Origin: Streptomyces sp. MMG1121
GTDB taxonomy: Bacteria; Actinomycetota; Actinomycetes; Streptomycetales; Streptomycetaceae
Assembly: GCF_001280015.1 (NCBI RefSeq)
Contig: NZ_LGDV01000238.1
Span: 62,001 to 126,000 of the forward strand
DNA length: 64,000 bases
Reading direction: 5' to 3'
The position numbers and the translations under genes were made by a program. The stretch's first letter is position 1. Each line of letters starts with the position of its first letter. The notes under the pieces were generated by a model. It saw nothing but the letters and a program-made list of their open reading frames with translations. It was not told the DNA's origin and did not search any database. Positions 62,901 through 64,000 of this stretch are shown one piece after another.

Positions 62901-63102
62901 CGTCCTTACGCAGTACCGAGGCGAACACGTCCCGCCACGCATGACGGCAACGTCGCCCGAGCACGCTTGACTTCGTGTGCGTCCGCACAGGCCTCATGCC
63001 CCTGAAAGCGGCGAGCAGACGGACCTGACGAAGCACCAGTGGGGGTTGTCCGGTCGATCACGTAAGTCGCTAAGCTGCCACCTCTTCTCGAAGGAGGCGG
63101 TG

Positions 63103-63317
63103 ATGGCACCCGAAACCGCCGTCGCGATGGTGCAGAAGATCACGAACAGGGACTACGCCGACGACGCCGAGGCCGGCGGCATATTGGAAGCGCTTGACGT
63201 GCCCTTGCCAGTCCCAGCGGATATGTGAGGGACTTGATCTTCTGGCCCAAGAGCCGGAATCCGACAGCGGCAGAGGTGGTCGATCAGGCTCTGGCCTACC
63301 GTCCCCCTGCGTTGTGA
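63103..63317 (+). pseudogene. E9imm-like small immunity-type protein, frameshifted
   Basis: The ATG at 63103 follows AAGGAGG. The first frame gives MAPETAVAMVQKITNRDYAD and ends at a TGA at 63228. One frame over, ALASPSGYVRDLIFWPKSRN and AAEVVDQALAYRPPAL end at 63317. Together they match the roughly 70-residue colicin-immunity-like (e9imm) proteins of Streptomyces. One indel near 63200 splits it. No matching toxin was seen in the window. Confidence 0.6.
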
Positions 63318-63477
63318 GATGACCTCAAGTCCAAAGCCAGATGATCAAGGCAACGGCGGTAGCGGTGCTTAGAACGCCGCGGGGTGGCGGCCAGATCCGA
63401 AGGCGCCCCCGGCCCGCGCCACACCATGCTTGGCGGAGCCGAAGGCGCCTCCCCGTACGGCCCGTGGGAGCTCTACC
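63318..63477. other. Intergenic region after the e9imm relic
   Basis: About 160 bp; no gene, terminator or repeat was recognised. Confidence 0.5.
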
Positions 63478-64000
63478 TCAGCCAACCTGCCCCGTCGGAC
63501 GCACCGTGATGTGGTTGATGTCCACGCCCGCGGGCTGGTTGATGGCGAACACAATGGTGTCCGCGATCTGCTCGGCGGTCATCGTGGCGGCTGCCTCGGG
63601 GGTGCCGCCGCGGGCGTGCCAGAAGGGGGTCTCCACGATGCCGGGGGCGACAACGGTGACGCCGACTCCGTCCTGGCCGACCAGGAGACGGGTGTTCTCG
63701 GCGAGGGCGTGGGCGGCCCACTTGGTGACGGAGTAGAGGTTGCCGGGGGTGTGGCGAACGCCGGCGACCGAGCCGATGATCACGATTCGGCCCTTGGAGG
63801 TCCTCAAGTGGGGCAGGGTCTCCTGGATCAGCAGGGCGGGGCCCAGGACGTTGGTGAGGATCATGGCGCGCATGTCCTCGGGGGCGTGGGTCTCCAGGTT
63901 GCCGGGCAGGGAAAAGCCAGCGTTGGCTATGACGTTGTCCAGCTGGCCCCAGCTGTCCAGCAGGTGGCGGACGGCGGCGGCGACGTCATCCGCTTCGCCG
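63478..64000 (-). CDS. Short-chain dehydrogenase/reductase (SDR), partial at the window edge
   Basis: At least 173 residues; the N-terminal cofactor motif lies beyond the window. Visible parts are WGQLDNVIANAGFSLPGNLE (NAG region), TSKGRIVIIGSVAGVRHTPG (catalytic Ser), NLYSVTKWAAHALAENTRL (YxxxK) and VAPGIVETPFW. The C-terminal TAEQIADTIVFAINQPAGVD and NHITVRPTGQ match the YdfG/serine-dehydrogenase-like SDR branch. It probably reduces a small keto compound with NADPH. Confidence 0.85.
   Translation of the reverse strand, partial: GEADDVAAAVRHLLDSWGQLDNVIANAGFSLPGNLETHAPEDMRAMILTNVLGPALLIQETLPHLRTSKGRIVIIGSVAGVRHTPGNLYSVTKWAAHALAENTRLLVGQDGVGVTVVAPGIVETPFWHARGGTPEAAATMTAEQIADTIVFAINQPAGVDINHITVRPTGQVG

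Overview
The window looks like a Streptomyces (or close actinomycete) chromosome-arm or linear-plasmid region. It is very GC-rich, with strong third-position G/C bias, GTG starts and GGAGG-type ribosome binding sites. Many short pieces resemble Streptomyces IS transposases and actinobacterial proteins of unknown function. No rRNA, tRNA, CRISPR array, replication gene or ribosomal gene was seen, so this is accessory rather than core sequence. Family assignments come from motif reading and memory of the families; no database search was run.

Two kinds of material alternate. The first is a set of compact, intact catabolic or detoxification modules, most built as one enzyme gene and one regulator gene facing away from each other across 90-240 bp that often holds a perfect or near-perfect inverted repeat: esterase/TetR (5.4-7.1 kb), reductase plus IMPase-like protein/LysR (7.3-9.8 kb), TetX-like monooxygenase/TetR (10.2-12.2 kb), TetR/epoxide-hydrolase-like (14.0-15.6 kb), GlxA-type AraC/dienelactone hydrolase (29.6-31.6 kb), FAD monooxygenase/TetR (33.2-35.5 kb), metallo-beta-lactamase fold/CGNR protein (38.2-39.9 kb), AraC/NmrA-like reductase plus VOC protein (45.3-47.7 kb) and TetR/HATPase (60.3-61.8 kb). 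A tandem TetR-MFS-MBL cassette lies at 25.3-28.2 kb, and an alpha/beta hydrolase, hydrolase, enoyl-CoA hydratase run lies at 41.0-43.6 kb. Other whole genes include two aminoglycoside-phosphotransferase-fold kinases, a Nudix hydrolase, a Sel1-repeat membrane protein, a small secreted cysteine-containing peptide, a COG4705 membrane protein, a GNAT acetyltransferase, a flavin monooxygenase, a CPA1-type Na+/H+ antiporter, an SBP56 protein and two short-chain dehydrogenases.

The second kind is a graveyard of mobile elements and broken genes between the modules. Pieces resembling IS3, IS5, IS30, IS630, IS701, ISL3, ISKra4 and Tn3 transposases are frameshifted or cut off, and several junctions fall inside host genes. 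This has left chimeras (FAD oxidoreductase/acyl-CoA dehydrogenase tail; HAAS-like protein/LuxR-type ATPase; Rieske oxygenase/DUF6461) and orphan fragments (GH3 C-terminus, thioesterase domain, MerR, aldo-keto reductase, TPR regulator tail).

No single novel multi-gene system is established. The best leads are the repeated regulator/operator/enzyme architecture, the reductase plus divergent IMPase-like pair, the Sel1 membrane protein, and the tandem hairpins at 57.7 kb.
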